Positions 35,040-44,980 of a DNA stretch of 64,000 nt are shown one piece after another. Where the stretch lies: positions 20,694 through 84,693 of the forward strand of contig CAZWJC010000003.1 of assembly GCA_964634255.1 (NCBI GenBank), given 5' to 3'. The position numbers were made by a program, and so were the translations under genes. Source of the DNA: MWDV01 sp964634255. Its GTDB lineage: Bacteria; Verrucomicrobiota; Verrucomicrobiia; Limisphaerales; MWDV01. Positions within the stretch are counted from its first letter, which is position 1. Every line of letters begins with the position of its first letter. A model generated the notes under the pieces. It saw nothing but the letters and a program-made list of their open reading frames with translations. It was not told the origin of the DNA and ran no database searches.

Positions 35040-37868
35040 ATGACTTCGACGCAACAACAGGCGATGCTGGCGGCGGCCAACTGCGAGGTCGCCTTCGACA
35101 ACCTGACCTGTCAGCTCTACTCCACGGACGCCTCCGTTTACCAGATTGAACCGGCTGCTGTGGCTTTCCCACGACATGCCCGGCAGGCCAGCGCCATCGT
35201 CAAGGCGGTCGCCGAAGCGGGCCTCTCAGTGATTCCGCGCGGCGCGGGAACCGGCCTCGTCGGCGGCGCCATCGGCGATGGCGTCGTAGTGGATTTCGCC
35301 CGGCACAACGCGGCCATTGGCAAGTTCGATCCCGAAACGCGCGCTGTTCAGGTCGGCCCGGGCGTGGTGTTGGACCAGCTCAACGCCTTTCTGCGCCCGC
35401 TGGGCTTCTGGTTCGGTCCGGACGTGGCAACGAGTTCGCGGGCGACGCTCGGGGGCATGATCGCCAACAACTCCTCCGGCGCACATGCCCCGGTGTACGG
35501 GACCACCGCGGATCACGTGGTTTCGTTGGAGGTCGTCTTGGCAGATGGCCGCGTTCGCCGAGTCGGCCCGGGCGAAGATCACCTGCGTGCCCAGCGGCTG
35601 TTGGTGGAAGACCTCGTTCAACTCAACAGTCTCCAAATCCAGGAGCGCATGCCGGAAGGGCTCACGAAGCGCTGGCCTGGCTATGGCATTGACCGTTTCC
35701 TGCGCGAACCCGGGAATCTGAATCACATCCTTTGCGGCAGCGAAGGCACGCTCGCGGGTATCGTTGGAGCGGAGTTGAAGGTGGTGCCGCTGCCCGCGGA
35801 GAAAGGACTGGGCCTGCTCTTCTTCGCGTCCGTCGCCGAGGCGATGCAGGCCACGGTGGAGCTGCTCGATCTCAAGCCCGCGGCCATCGAACACATTGAC
35901 CGCGTCCTGTTGGACCAAACCAAGGGCCAGCTTCCCTTCCAAGCTGCGCGCGACCTGATGGGACTTGATGCCACGCCTTGCGAGGCGGTCCTCATGGTCG
36001 AGTTTTTCGACGCGGTGACCGACAAACTCGCCCTGCTCAGCAAACGCCACTTGGGGCTGCGTCGAATGACGCTTACCGGAGCGAAAGAGATGAGCCTGGT
36101 GTGGGCACTGCGCAAGGCCGGCCTGTCCCTGCTCACTGGCTGCAAAGGCGCCGCGAAACCCACGACCGGCATTGAAGACACGGCGGTCCGTCCCCACCAA
36201 TTGCCCGAATACGTTGCCGCACTGCAGGACATCATGCGCCGCTTGGACCTCCAAGCCTCCTACTACGGCCACGCCGCGTCCGGTTTGCTGCACGTGCGTC
36301 CGGTGTTGGACCTGCATCGCGCGGAGGATGTGCGGCGCTTCCGACAGGTGGCAGAGGAGGTTTCCGCGTTGGTATTGCAGTTCAAAGGTTCACTGGCAGC
36401 GGAACATGGCGTGGGCATCGCACGAACGGAGTTCATGAAGCAGCAGCTCAGCGAGGAACTCCTGGATGCCATGCGGCAGATCAAGGCTTCGTTTGACCCG
36501 CACAATCTGTTCAACCCCGGCAAGATCATCCCGGACGAACAGTATGCGTTCGACACGCACCTGCGTCAGGGCGGCTTCGAGCTCAAGCTTCCCTTCGAGC
36601 CGGTGCTGGAGTTCGCAGCCAAGGACGGTTCGTTCATCGCAAATCTGGAACAATGCAATGGCTGTGGTGGTTGTCGGAAACAGACCGCCACCATGTGTCC
36701 CACCTTCCTCGCCACGGGCGACGAATTGATGTCCACGCGCGGCCGGGCCAACCTCATCCGCGCCGTCCTGGCCGGCCGTGGATTGGACGGCAAGAACGCC
36801 TTGTCTTCACCGGAACTGAACGAGGCGCTGAGCAACTGCCTGTCGTGCCGCGCGTGTGCCACCGAGTGCCCGTCCAACGTCAACTTGCCGCTGCTCAAGG
36901 CTGAATTGCTCAACGCCCGCTGGCAGCGCGATGGGCTTTCGCTTCAGGCCCGGGTGTTCAGCTCGGTGGACGCGTTGGGCCGGCTCGGCACCAAGTTCCC
37001 GCGTCTTGCCAACACCGCGTTGGAATGGGAATGGACCCGCCGTCTGCTCGAAACCACCCTCGGCCTTTCGACGCAACGATCGCTGCCAGCCTATGCCTCG
37101 CAACGCTTCGATCGTTGGTTTGCGCATCGCTCCCCTCCCCCTTCGCCGCGGCACGGTCCGGTCCTGCTCTGGGACGATACGTTTGTGCGTTATCACGAAC
37201 CGGGCGTGGGCATGGCAGCGGTGGCGGTGCTCGAAGCCGCCGGTTACGAAGTCCGGCTGCCGACCGATAGGCAATGTTGTGGACGTCCCGCCTTTAGCCA
37301 GGGCAACCTGACCGAGGCCAAGCGCTGCGGCCGCCACAACCTCGAGTTGCTTCACAAAGGCGACCAAACCGTTCCCATCATCTTCCTCGAACCGTCCTGC
37401 TACTCGATGTTCGCCGAAGATTACCGGGAGTTGGGGCTGGCCGGAGCCGCAGAAATTGCCCGCCGTTGTCACCTCTTCGAGCCGTTCATCGAACGCTTGC
37501 TGCAGCACGAACCCAAAGCGATCGGCTTCAACCAAGCCGCCGGCAACATCCTCATCCACGCCCATTGCCACGCCAAGGCCTTGCTCGACACCTCCTGCAT
37601 GACCCGCCTGGCGGCACGCTTGCCCGGGCGGAAAGTGCGGATGCTCGACACCGGTTGCTGCGGCATGGCCGGAGCATTCGGCGCGTTGACCGACAAATAC
37701 GCACTCTCTCTGCAAGTCGCCGAACCCCTCGCCGAACAGGTGCGCCATCAGCCGTACGGCACCATCGTGATCGCGTCCGGCACAAGCTGCCGGCAGCAAA
37801 TCACTCACCTGGTCAATATCCGCACGTGGCACATGGCTCAGTTGCTGGCAGACGCGCTGCCGCAGTGA
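35040..37868 (+). CDS. Large FAD-linked oxidase/Fe-S dehydrogenase (YdiJ-like)
   Basis: 942 residues. N-terminal FAD-binding-4 domain with PRGAGTGLVGGAIGDGVVVD and GGMIANNSSGAHAPVYGTT, followed by the FAD-oxidase C-terminal domain ending in GVGIARTEFM and FDPHNLFNPGKI. Then come two Fe-S motifs, CNGCGGCRKQTATMCP and CLSCRACATECP, and two cysteine-rich CCG-type motifs, RQCCGRPAFSQGN and TGCCGMAGAFG. This one-chain layout is that of YdiJ-type D-2-hydroxyacid (2-hydroxyglutarate or D-lactate) dehydrogenases, which pass electrons to a quinone or carrier. Substrate in this organism unproven. The ATG at 35040 has no obvious Shine-Dalgarno. Convergent with tatD, 16 bp apart. Confidence 0.92.
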   Translation: MTSTQQQAMLAAANCEVAFDNLTCQLYSTDASVYQIEPAAVAFPRHARQASAIVKAVAEAGLSVIPRGAGTGLVGGAIGDGVVVDFARHNAAIGKFDPETRAVQVGPGVVLDQLNAFLRPLGFWFGPDVATSSRATLGGMIANNSSGAHAPVYGTTADHVVSLEVVLADGRVRRVGPGEDHLRAQRLLVEDLVQLNSLQIQERMPEGLTKRWPGYGIDRFLREPGNLNHILCGSEGTLAGIVGAELKVVPLPAEKGLGLLFFASVAEAMQATVELLDLKPAAIEHIDRVLLDQTKGQLPFQAARDLMGLDATPCEAVLMVEFFDAVTDKLALLSKRHLGLRRMTLTGAKEMSLVWALRKAGLSLLTGCKGAAKPTTGIEDTAVRPHQLPEYVAALQDIMRRLDLQASYYGHAASGLLHVRPVLDLHRAEDVRRFRQVAEEVSALVLQFKGSLAAEHGVGIARTEFMKQQLSEELLDAMRQIKASFDPHNLFNPGKIIPDEQYAFDTHLRQGGFELKLPFEPVLEFAAKDGSFIANLEQCNGCGGCRKQTATMCPTFLATGDELMSTRGRANLIRAVLAGRGLDGKNALSSPELNEALSNCLSCRACATECPSNVNLPLLKAELLNARWQRDGLSLQARVFSSVDALGRLGTKFPRLANTALEWEWTRRLLETTLGLSTQRSLPAYASQRFDRWFAHRSPPPSPRHGPVLLWDDTFVRYHEPGVGMAAVAVLEAAGYEVRLPTDRQCCGRPAFSQGNLTEAKRCGRHNLELLHKGDQTVPIIFLEPSCYSMFAEDYRELGLAGAAEIARRCHLFEPFIERLLQHEPKAIGFNQAAGNILIHAHCHAKALLDTSCMTRLAARLPGRKVRMLDTGCCGMAGAFGALTDKYALSLQVAEPLAEQVRHQPYGTIVIASGTSCRQQITHLVNIRTWHMAQLLADALPQ

Positions 37869-37884
37869 GGTTCGCCGCGAACCG

Positions 37885-38700
37885 TCAGCCCAACCGTTGG
37901 AAAAACCGCTCTGCCGTGGCGCAGGAGTCAGCGCTCAACTGCTCCAACGAACACCCCCGCACGCTAGCCGCCAGCGCCGCGGTTTCCCGGACAAATGCCG
38001 GCTCGCAACGCTTCACGCGATTGGCACGGTGCGGCTCCGGCACGAGGAACGGACAGTCGGTTTCAAACATGAACCGGTCTGCCGGGGCAGCCGCCAGCGC
38101 GCCCCGCACGTTCTCCGAGTTCTTGTAGGTCAGTATCCCGGTGAAACTCACGACGGCTCCGAGCGCCAGGATGCGCTCCATCGCTGCCGCGTCGTCTGCA
38201 AAACAGTGAAACTGCCCGCGAACCCGTCCTTCGAAGCGTTTCATGATGGCCAGTGTATCGTCCAACGCGGAGCGCTGATGCACGACCACGTTTAACCCCA
38301 GTTCCGCCGCCACTTCCAGGTGCTGCTCGAATAGGGCGGCCTGACGACGTTTGTAGCTCTCCACGTCGCGTTCCCCGGCCGCGTCGCGGCTGGGAAGCCG
38401 ATAGTAATCCATGCCGGTCTCACCCAGGGCGACGACTTTCGGATGTCGCGCCAACTCCCGCAAAGCCGGGCGCAGATCCTCCGGCGCTTCGTGGGCGTCG
38501 TTCGGATGCCAGCCCACCGCTGCAAACACCTGCGGATACCAGTCCGCCAGTGCCACGCAGCGCTTGCTGTTATCAAGGTTCGTGCCCACGGCGATGAGCT
38601 TGGCGATTCCAGCAGCAGCGGCGCGTTCCAAAACTTGGGGGAGATCATTCGCAAAGTCCGGATAATCCAGATGCGCGTGCGTATCGTAAAAAGTGGCCAT
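37885..38700 (-). CDS. TatD-family metal-dependent DNase
   Basis: 271 residues from the ATG at 38700, which gives the family N-terminus with metal ligands in DTHAHLD; the longer frame adds 53 unrelated residues. Other markers of this TIM-barrel hydrolase are VGWHPNDAHE, GETGMDYY, VVVHQRSALDDT and FETDCPFLVPEPHR, supplying the remaining His, Glu and Asp ligands. TatD enzymes have 3'-5' exonuclease activity and act in DNA repair and degradation. It is the last gene in the minus-strand housekeeping run, 77 bp after mutM, which also serves DNA repair. Confidence 0.95.
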   Translation of the reverse strand: MATFYDTHAHLDYPDFANDLPQVLERAAAAGIAKLIAVGTNLDNSKRCVALADWYPQVFAAVGWHPNDAHEAPEDLRPALRELARHPKVVALGETGMDYYRLPSRDAAGERDVESYKRRQAALFEQHLEVAAELGLNVVVHQRSALDDTLAIMKRFEGRVRGQFHCFADDAAAMERILALGAVVSFTGILTYKNSENVRGALAAAPADRFMFETDCPFLVPEPHRANRVKRCEPAFVRETAALAASVRGCSLEQLSADSCATAERFFQRLG

Positions 38701-38777
38701 TGCGTTGTTTCCGCCTCCAGCTTGCCGTCCGACAAGTCCCAGCGCAATGGGCAAAGCGTCGCTAACTGCTCCACGGG

Positions 38778-39626
38778 TTACCGTTGGCACTTCGGGCAGA
38801 AATACGTACTGCGCGCCGCCTGGACAATACGCTTCACCACGCAACGACAGCGTCGGCAATATCGCCCGGCCCGATCATAAACCCGCAAACGCTCCTCATA
38901 GTAGTCCGGCGCACCCTCGGCACGTCCGTAATAGAACAAGCCGTCCCCATCTTGCCCGCCGAAGTTCAGCGGCACCGTGCTGCCAAACCGAATCGCCTCC
39001 GCCAAGACTTTCCGTATCGCCAATCGCAAGCGACTGACCTCATCGCGCGTCAGACTCCGCGCAGCACGGCGCGGCGAAAGCCCCGCCCAATGCAGGGCTT
39101 CACTGGCGTAGATGTTCCCCACACCGGCAACCAGCGTCTGGTCGAGCAACTTGACTTTGATCGCCTGCGCAGACCGCTTCAACGCGCCGGCCAGATAGTC
39201 CGCCGTGAAATTCGCACTCAGAGGTTCGGGGCCGAGCTTTGGGAGCAGAGACGTGTCGAGACTGAACCGGCCGAAATAACGCGTGTCTTCGTAAATCAGG
39301 TTTTCGCGCCCCAAGTCCAAGACCACAGCCGCGTGCTTCGGCAGGGGCTGACGTTTCGGCGCGAGGAAGACCCGCCCCGTCATGCCCAAGTGGCCAACCA
39401 CGCTGAAGGACTCGCGGCATCGTGGCTTCCGCAACTCAAACACAAAGTACTTCGCCCGCCGGGTCACACCCAGGATGCGAGCATTGTGGAGAGCACGTTG
39501 AAGCTCACCGGTTGTGGTTGGCCTGATGACTCTCTCACGCCGCACCTCGACGCCACGAATGACTTTCCCGCGGACGCTCGGCGCAAGATGCCGGACCAGG
39601 ATTTCAACTTCAGGAAGTTCGGGCAT
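38778..39626 (-). CDS. mutM: Formamidopyrimidine-DNA glycosylase
   Basis: 282 residues, normal length for Fpg/MutM. The N-terminus MPELPEVE provides the catalytic Pro (residue 2) and Glu3. The helix-two-turn-helix segment is visible at LLDQTLVAGVGNIYASEAL, where the conserved Asn contacts DNA, and the zinc finger at the C-terminus has the four cysteines C-x2-C and C-x2-C (YCRRCRC, YFCPKCQR). It removes oxidised purines such as 8-oxoguanine and cuts the DNA backbone. It follows the phosphoribosyltransferase by six bases and precedes tatD. Confidence 0.97.
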   Translation of the reverse strand: MPELPEVEILVRHLAPSVRGKVIRGVEVRRERVIRPTTTGELQRALHNARILGVTRRAKYFVFELRKPRCRESFSVVGHLGMTGRVFLAPKRQPLPKHAAVVLDLGRENLIYEDTRYFGRFSLDTSLLPKLGPEPLSANFTADYLAGALKRSAQAIKVKLLDQTLVAGVGNIYASEALHWAGLSPRRAARSLTRDEVSRLRLAIRKVLAEAIRFGSTVPLNFGGQDGDGLFYYGRAEGAPDYYEERLRVYDRAGRYCRRCRCVVKRIVQAARSTYFCPKCQR

Positions 39627-39632
39627 CGGATT

Positions 39633-40286
39633 TCAATCTTGTCGCAACCGCGCGGCACGCAACACATGGAGCACTTCCTCATCCGAGGTCTGGTTGAATA
39701 CCTCGTAGTAGCGGCCCACGGCATCGAAGTCTTCGTCCACGTGCAAGGCGATCACTTCGTCTGCTGACTTGCTGAGCCGGCGCACAGCGTCGCCCGAAGC
39801 CACCGGTGTGGCGACGATGGTTCGCTCCGCCCCTTGTTTGCGGGCGGAAAGAACCGCCGCCTCGGTCGTCGCGCCCGTGGCCAGACCATCGTCCACCAGT
39901 AGGATGGCCTGGTCCTGGAGATCCGCCCGCGGACCGTGATGAAAGGTATTCCGGTAATGTTGAAGCCGTTCCTTCTCTTCGTGGAGAATATCCCTCAAGC
40001 TGCGATGGATGGAGGCGTCCATGTTCACGATGGCGGGATCGAGCAGCACCACGTCCGGCTCGGCGAGTGCACCCACCGCGAACTCGCGCTGGGCCGGGTG
40101 ACCGATCTTCCGCACGATGAGCACATCCAACGGCAGCGCCAGTTCGCACGCAACCTCCGCCGCCACGATTACGCCCCCGCGCGGCAGCCCCAGCACTAGG
40201 TCGGCGTGGACACTGCGTGCCTTCAGATAGCGCCCCAGGAGCCGGCCTGCTTCCTCGCGCGTGGCAAAGGTCATGGCGCGGAGCAT
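39633..40286 (-). CDS. Phosphoribosyltransferase-like protein
   Basis: 217 residues (ATG 40286, or ATG 40274 as an equally good start). Type I phosphoribosyltransferase fold, with the PRPP loop at VDDGLATGATTEAAV near residue 150 carrying the acidic pair and the TGAT turn. The N-terminal GLPRGGVIVAAEVA is typical of the stand-alone family often found next to dienelactone-hydrolase or heat-shock genes in other bacteria, for which no base substrate is known. The loop for nucleobase recognition is not conserved with purine or pyrimidine salvage enzymes. It is closely linked to mutM but separated from dnaG by 255 bp, in which I see no gene. Confidence 0.88.
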   Translation of the reverse strand: MLRAMTFATREEAGRLLGRYLKARSVHADLVLGLPRGGVIVAAEVACELALPLDVLIVRKIGHPAQREFAVGALAEPDVVLLDPAIVNMDASIHRSLRDILHEEKERLQHYRNTFHHGPRADLQDQAILLVDDGLATGATTEAAVLSARKQGAERTIVATPVASGDAVRRLSKSADEVIALHVDEDFDAVGRYYEVFNQTSDEEVLHVLRAARLRQD

Positions 40287-40541
40287 ACTCCAGCAATAGC
40301 CGGATTAAAAGATGAACGCGAACCGACTCGAGACGAAGCCTACCCAATGTGTCAGCACCCACCAGTGGAGACACTCCGCAGGTGGACTGCCTCTTGATGA
40401 CGACGCTCGACGACGTTGTTCCCAGTCTGGCTGGCTCGCTCGCGTTGAGCACCAACGCAATCAAACTTGCTGCCGCGAGTAACACTCATCCTGCGTTGGC
40501 TCAACTCCAAATGCGGCGACTTCCGCCCTCCCGAGCGAGAC

Positions 40542-42359
40542 TCAGTCCGGCAAGCCGCCAGGCGGCGGGAGTGGAGATTTTTTCTGCCCGCGTAACGCTT
40601 GCTGAGAACGCAAGAGTTCCACCCGCTGGGCATCGGGGGTTTCCGGCAACCCGGCGCGAAACGCACAAGCTGCAATTTCGCGGTCCAGCCACTGGTTGCG
40701 CAGGCGCAGCACAATGTCCAGCAGTTGCTGAGTCTGGTTGGGTATGGGCCGCTCATCCGCCGCCGCAGCACTGATCAGCGCTTGGGTGGCCGGGTCTTCA
40801 AACGCGTCGAGCAGCGATGCGACCCCCTGCCACATTCCTGCGCGTTGACTCTCCAGCCGCACCTGGATGATTGCCCGAACCGCTCCGTGCTTCAACCACT
40901 CCAGTCGCAGATGTTCCGCCAACCAGTCGGCCGCGGCGTCGTGGCGGAGCAGGAGCTTCAACAGCCAGAGTTCTTGCGGGGAAGGAGGAGCCGCTGGAGC
41001 GGAAGACCACGTTTGCGTTTCTCCTGCTGATGATTCAGACGAGGAAGGCTGCGTCTTGCTTAGTTTTTCGAACTCAAATCGCACCGCCTTGTCGCTGAGG
41101 AATAGACGTTGTGATGTCTTCCTCGCATATGTATCGAGCAGGATCGGACTTCCCGTCTTACCCAGGGACTCGCCCATGAGCCTCACGATTTGTTGCCTGC
41201 CGAGATCTGTTTCACCGTTGTACTGGGAACACAAGAAGCGGAGGTAGAAATCGTGATACTCAGCAGCGTCAATCAGCAGTTTCACAAATGCGTCGCGTCC
41301 AAACTTCTTGATGTAGCTATCTGGATCGTCCGGAGGCGGAATGGATGCGACTCGGAACGGTATCCCGGCAGCCAGCAAATCGTCGAATGAGCGAGCTGCA
41401 GCACGGTTCCCAGCCGCATCACCGTCAAAACACAAAATTATGTCGTCCGTATAGCGACGGAGAATTCTTGCGTGGCTTCCTGTCAAAGCCGTGCCTTGTG
41501 GAGCAATAACGTTCTGAACACCTTGAGCATGACATGCTATCGTATCGAGTTGTCCTTCGCACACCACCGCGAAACCAAGGTCGAGAATGGCCTTCTTCGC
41601 CTTGTCGAGAGCGAAGAGCACCCTACCCTTGGTGAAGATGGGCGTCTCCGGTGAGTTGACGTACTTGCCGCCTTTCTGCTCGGGATCGAGGACACGCCCG
41701 CTGAAGGCGATGACACGGCCCTGTTCGTCGCAGATCGGGAACATGAGCCGCCCGCGAAACCGGTCGTAATAGCGGTCGCTGCCTTCCTTGCGGAGGATCA
41801 GGCCCGCCTGCTCCATGTCGGCGAGGTTGAAACCCTTGCTCTTCGCCCAATTGACGGTGTCATCCCAAGATTCCGGTGCAGCGCCGAGACGAAACAACTT
41901 CACCGCGTCTTCCGAGACACCCCGCTTGGCGAGATACTCACGGGCCTTTTCGCCGGCGGCCTCGCTCGCCAAGGCGTTCTGCCAACGTTGCGCGATCTGC
42001 TCGTGAATTTGCAGGAGGCGATCCTTGATCTGCCGCGTTTCCTGGTGAGCCGGGTTTTGGTCGTATTCCAGCGGAATGTGGGCCCGCTCGGCCAACCGGC
42101 GCACGGCGTCCGGGAACGGGATGCTCTCGTATTCCTTCACGAACGTGAACACGTCGCCGCCCTTGTGGCAGCCGAAGCAATGGAAAATCTGGCGGTGCGG
42201 GTTGACGTGGAAGCTGGGGGTCTTCTCCTTGTGGAAGGGACAAAGCGCCACAAAGTTCGCCCCCGCCCGCTTGAGCGGCAGATAGCTGCCAATGATCTCG
42301 ACGATGTCACTGGCGGCACGGATTTGCTCCAAAGTCTGCGGAGAGAAGATGCCAGCCAT
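40542..42359 (-). CDS. dnaG: DNA primase
   Basis: 605 residues, normal for DnaG. The zinc-binding CHC2 domain has Cys40, His43, Cys61 and Cys64 (LCPFHKEKTPSFH, HCFGCHKGGDVF). The core includes the conserved YDRFRGRLMFPICD and the Toprim site with VVCEGQLDTIACHAQG (Glu) and CFDGDAAGNRAA (Asp-x-Asp). The C-terminal DnaB-binding part is the variable tail. It synthesises RNA primers at replication forks. Downstream of cvpA by 125 bp. The middle of the gene (roughly 41030-41600) appears poorer in G+C than both ends, and codons there differ in tone, which might reflect recombination. Confidence 0.98.
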   Translation of the reverse strand: MAGIFSPQTLEQIRAASDIVEIIGSYLPLKRAGANFVALCPFHKEKTPSFHVNPHRQIFHCFGCHKGGDVFTFVKEYESIPFPDAVRRLAERAHIPLEYDQNPAHQETRQIKDRLLQIHEQIAQRWQNALASEAAGEKAREYLAKRGVSEDAVKLFRLGAAPESWDDTVNWAKSKGFNLADMEQAGLILRKEGSDRYYDRFRGRLMFPICDEQGRVIAFSGRVLDPEQKGGKYVNSPETPIFTKGRVLFALDKAKKAILDLGFAVVCEGQLDTIACHAQGVQNVIAPQGTALTGSHARILRRYTDDIILCFDGDAAGNRAAARSFDDLLAAGIPFRVASIPPPDDPDSYIKKFGRDAFVKLLIDAAEYHDFYLRFLCSQYNGETDLGRQQIVRLMGESLGKTGSPILLDTYARKTSQRLFLSDKAVRFEFEKLSKTQPSSSESSAGETQTWSSAPAAPPSPQELWLLKLLLRHDAAADWLAEHLRLEWLKHGAVRAIIQVRLESQRAGMWQGVASLLDAFEDPATQALISAAAADERPIPNQTQQLLDIVLRLRNQWLDREIAACAFRAGLPETPDAQRVELLRSQQALRGQKKSPLPPPGGLPD

Positions 42360-42484
42360 GTGTGTGCGAAAACGTTTCCAGATACTGCGACCGGAAGCAA
42401 CGTACGACCGTTCACCGCACGTTTCCGCCGCAGGAGAAGGAGAACGATTCCGACAGGCGAAGTAAAGCCCGCTGTGACTGCGGA

Positions 42485-43102
42485 TCAGGTACCTGGCAGG
42501 TCCACCTTGGCCCGCTTGATCTCACCACCGCCAGGTGGTGTGGGCTGGATGAGCAACTGGCCGCAGTATTTCTTGATCAGCGGCCCGGTGAGCGACTTGT
42601 CAAACACCGAGTCCTGCACGCCAGCTAGAGTCGGAAAGAAATTGCTGCCGTAATTGTCGTTTTGGAATTTCTGCATGGCGCGAACCTCCGCGGCCGTATA
42701 AAGCCTGGCATTGAGCAACGCCAAGCCCACGAGCAACACGCAGGCGAAGCGAACCATCCCGGCCCCCATGCCCAAGTAGTACTCCGATTTCCCAAACAGA
42801 TCGCTGCCCAACAGTTTGCCGCCCAGCGCCCGTTTGATCACCGAAAAGACCATGAATCCGACCAGTATCACCGCCGCATACGCGATGATATTGCAGAACA
42901 ACCGGCCGAACGGCGTCGACCCCATGAGCAGTTGCGCGATCGGCTGATAGGCCAACGCCGCACCGAAAACGATGATGAGCCACTTCACGAGTGGCAAGGT
43001 CTCTTCGGACATCCCGCGCTTGCGTCCTTGCCAGATGCCTAAAAGCAGGACAACCACGAGTGCCAAATCGAACCAGTTGATCGGTATCTTGTCAGGCGAC
43101 AT
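42485..43102 (-). CDS. cvpA: CvpA-family membrane protein
   Basis: 205 residues. Four hydrophobic segments in the N-terminal 145 residues, with the family opening INWFDLALVVVLLLGIWQGRKRG and SEETLPLVKWLIIVFGAALA, followed by a soluble C-terminal tail. CvpA is named for a colicin V production phenotype in Escherichia coli; its biochemical role is uncertain, with envelope homeostasis likely. It lies 48 bp after the TPR lipoprotein gene and 125 bp before dnaG. Start ATG 43102. Confidence 0.88.
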   Translation of the reverse strand: MSPDKIPINWFDLALVVVLLLGIWQGRKRGMSEETLPLVKWLIIVFGAALAYQPIAQLLMGSTPFGRLFCNIIAYAAVILVGFMVFSVIKRALGGKLLGSDLFGKSEYYLGMGAGMVRFACVLLVGLALLNARLYTAAEVRAMQKFQNDNYGSNFFPTLAGVQDSVFDKSLTGPLIKKYCGQLLIQPTPPGGGEIKRAKVDLPGT

Positions 43103-43150
43103 ACGCGTTTACGTGTTCGCCTGCCTGAAGAAGCCGGAAGCGTGCCAGCG

Positions 43151-44950
43151 CTAGCCAGGATTCTGCACCAGCCACCGCCGGATGATGTCTCCCTGAGGAT
43201 GGCGCGGCTCCAATTCGAGCACCTTGGTATATTGCTCACGTGCCCTTCCCGGCTGTCGAAGCTGTTCTGCGTACAGGTTTGCGAGGGCCAATCGCGCCCG
43301 TGTTTCACTGGCTCTATTCGCAACCAACCGCTCCAACTGATTCACTGCGTCCAAGTAATACCCCGCTTGCTTCAGAACCAGCGCGAAATTGTAGCGTGTG
43401 TCCATCGAGTCAGGCTGCAAAACCAGCGCGGTTTCGTAGGCGAGCAAAGCCCGCCCATGTGCACCCGCCTGTGCCGCAGCCAATCCAAGGTTGTACTGTG
43501 CGTCGAAATATGTCGGGTCCGCCTGGGTGGCGCCTCGGTAGGCTTGAATCGCTTCGTCCAACCGACCCGCCTCCTGGGCGCGGACGCCTTGTGTAAAAGC
43601 CCGTTCCGCCTCGGCCCGATTGCCGGCCACCGGTCGTGCAAGCACTTGGTAGGCATAGCGTGCAACAGGTTTCGCAGCAGGTGCTGCTACCTCCGTGCGG
43701 GCGGGAACAGTTGGGGTGGGTTTCGGCTGGCTTGGAGTCGCCGTGGCTGGTGCTTCAACTGACTTCGCGTCGGACTTGAGCGGCGTTGGCCGGGCTTCCG
43801 TTTTCGCTTCCCGCCGGAACAGATTGATCGGGTTGATCTTCTGAACAAACGAGCGCTTGGCCGGTTCCTGCCGGACGACCACGGGATTGGTGGTGATAAC
43901 GATACTAGGCGAACTGGCAACCTGTGCGGCCGACGTGGGTGAGGCCAACGGTTTCTGCGGGGTGTCGTCCGCCACCTTGATCTCCGGCAGCGTGCTAACC
44001 TGGACCGTATGAGAAGGTGAAGGCGGGACGACAGCCTCCAGAATTGGTTTAGCAGCAGGTTTTGCATTGTTCGTCGCCGGCTGAGACTTGACGGTCGCAA
44101 CCGGCGGCAATCCGTTCGTCGCTGGTTTCGTGGCCGCTGCAACTTGCGGCGGCGGAGCCTGCGTAACGACGTTCGCTGGTGGGGGGGCTGCAGGCCTTGC
44201 CACCTCCTGTTCCAGGGCCTGAACCGTGGCGTTGACGGCGTCCCAGTCGGCCGCCCGAGGAGCAAGCGCGAGATACTGCCGATATCGCTGCAACGCTTGC
44301 GGACGGTTGCCCAGATTCCGGTGCAGCGTGACCGCCAGATTCAGCAGCGCTGGCCGATAGACTGGCTCGGTTTGAATTGCCGCCGCGAACTGCTGCACGG
44401 CATCCACCGGCCGGTTGCGCTGCAGCGCCGCCAGCCCCAGCCCGTTCAACGCTTGCGGATGTTTCGGACTCAGCCGTAAGACCTCGCGGAAACTCTTCTC
44501 GGCGGCCGCCGGCTCACGCGCGTAGAGCTGGGTCAGCCCGAGCTTGAGCCACCCCGGCACCTCGGCAGGCCGGCGTAAGGTGTAAGCAATGAACGCCGTT
44601 TTCGCCGGCTCGAACTGGTTTTGCTCGAACCACAGACAGCCCAGGTTGAAACGCGCTTCCGAGAGATCCGGATTTCGCGTGAGCGCGTGCTGATAGGCTT
44701 GGGCCGCGTTGGTGACCTGCCCCGCGCGATGATACGCCAAGCCCAGGTAATTCCACGCCGCGGCGTTGGTTGGCAGCAATGAGGTTGCTACCTGGAGTTT
44801 CAATATCGCGTTCGTGGCATCGCCTGCGTCCAACAAACGCTGTCCTTCGAGCAAGGCCTTCGGTCCCGGCGGCGTGCAACCCACCAGCAACCCCGCGAGC
44901 GTTACCCCGAACAGGAAGCCGAAGCCAGCCCGGTTTTTTGTGGTCACCAT
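43151..44950 (-). CDS. TPR-repeat lipoprotein
   Basis: 599 residues from ATG 44950, preferred over the ATG at 44974, which would leave only six bases to the divergent gene. The signal ends in lipobox LLVGC, so the protein should be lipid anchored. TPR repeats occupy residues 30-225 and again 440-590 (NAAAWNYLGLAYHRAGQVTNAAQAYQ is a typical unit). Between them is a 200-residue low-complexity linker rich in Pro, Ala, Thr and Lys. TPR lipoproteins of this shape bind other proteins in assembly of outer-membrane or secretion complexes. Specific partner unknown; it is first in the run with cvpA and dnaG. Confidence 0.85.
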   Translation of the reverse strand: MVTTKNRAGFGFLFGVTLAGLLVGCTPPGPKALLEGQRLLDAGDATNAILKLQVATSLLPTNAAAWNYLGLAYHRAGQVTNAAQAYQHALTRNPDLSEARFNLGCLWFEQNQFEPAKTAFIAYTLRRPAEVPGWLKLGLTQLYAREPAAAEKSFREVLRLSPKHPQALNGLGLAALQRNRPVDAVQQFAAAIQTEPVYRPALLNLAVTLHRNLGNRPQALQRYRQYLALAPRAADWDAVNATVQALEQEVARPAAPPPANVVTQAPPPQVAAATKPATNGLPPVATVKSQPATNNAKPAAKPILEAVVPPSPSHTVQVSTLPEIKVADDTPQKPLASPTSAAQVASSPSIVITTNPVVVRQEPAKRSFVQKINPINLFRREAKTEARPTPLKSDAKSVEAPATATPSQPKPTPTVPARTEVAAPAAKPVARYAYQVLARPVAGNRAEAERAFTQGVRAQEAGRLDEAIQAYRGATQADPTYFDAQYNLGLAAAQAGAHGRALLAYETALVLQPDSMDTRYNFALVLKQAGYYLDAVNQLERLVANRASETRARLALANLYAEQLRQPGRAREQYTKVLELEPRHPQGDIIRRWLVQNPG

Positions 44951-44980
44951 CGCCGGTGGTGGTACCATCCGCACCCTGAC

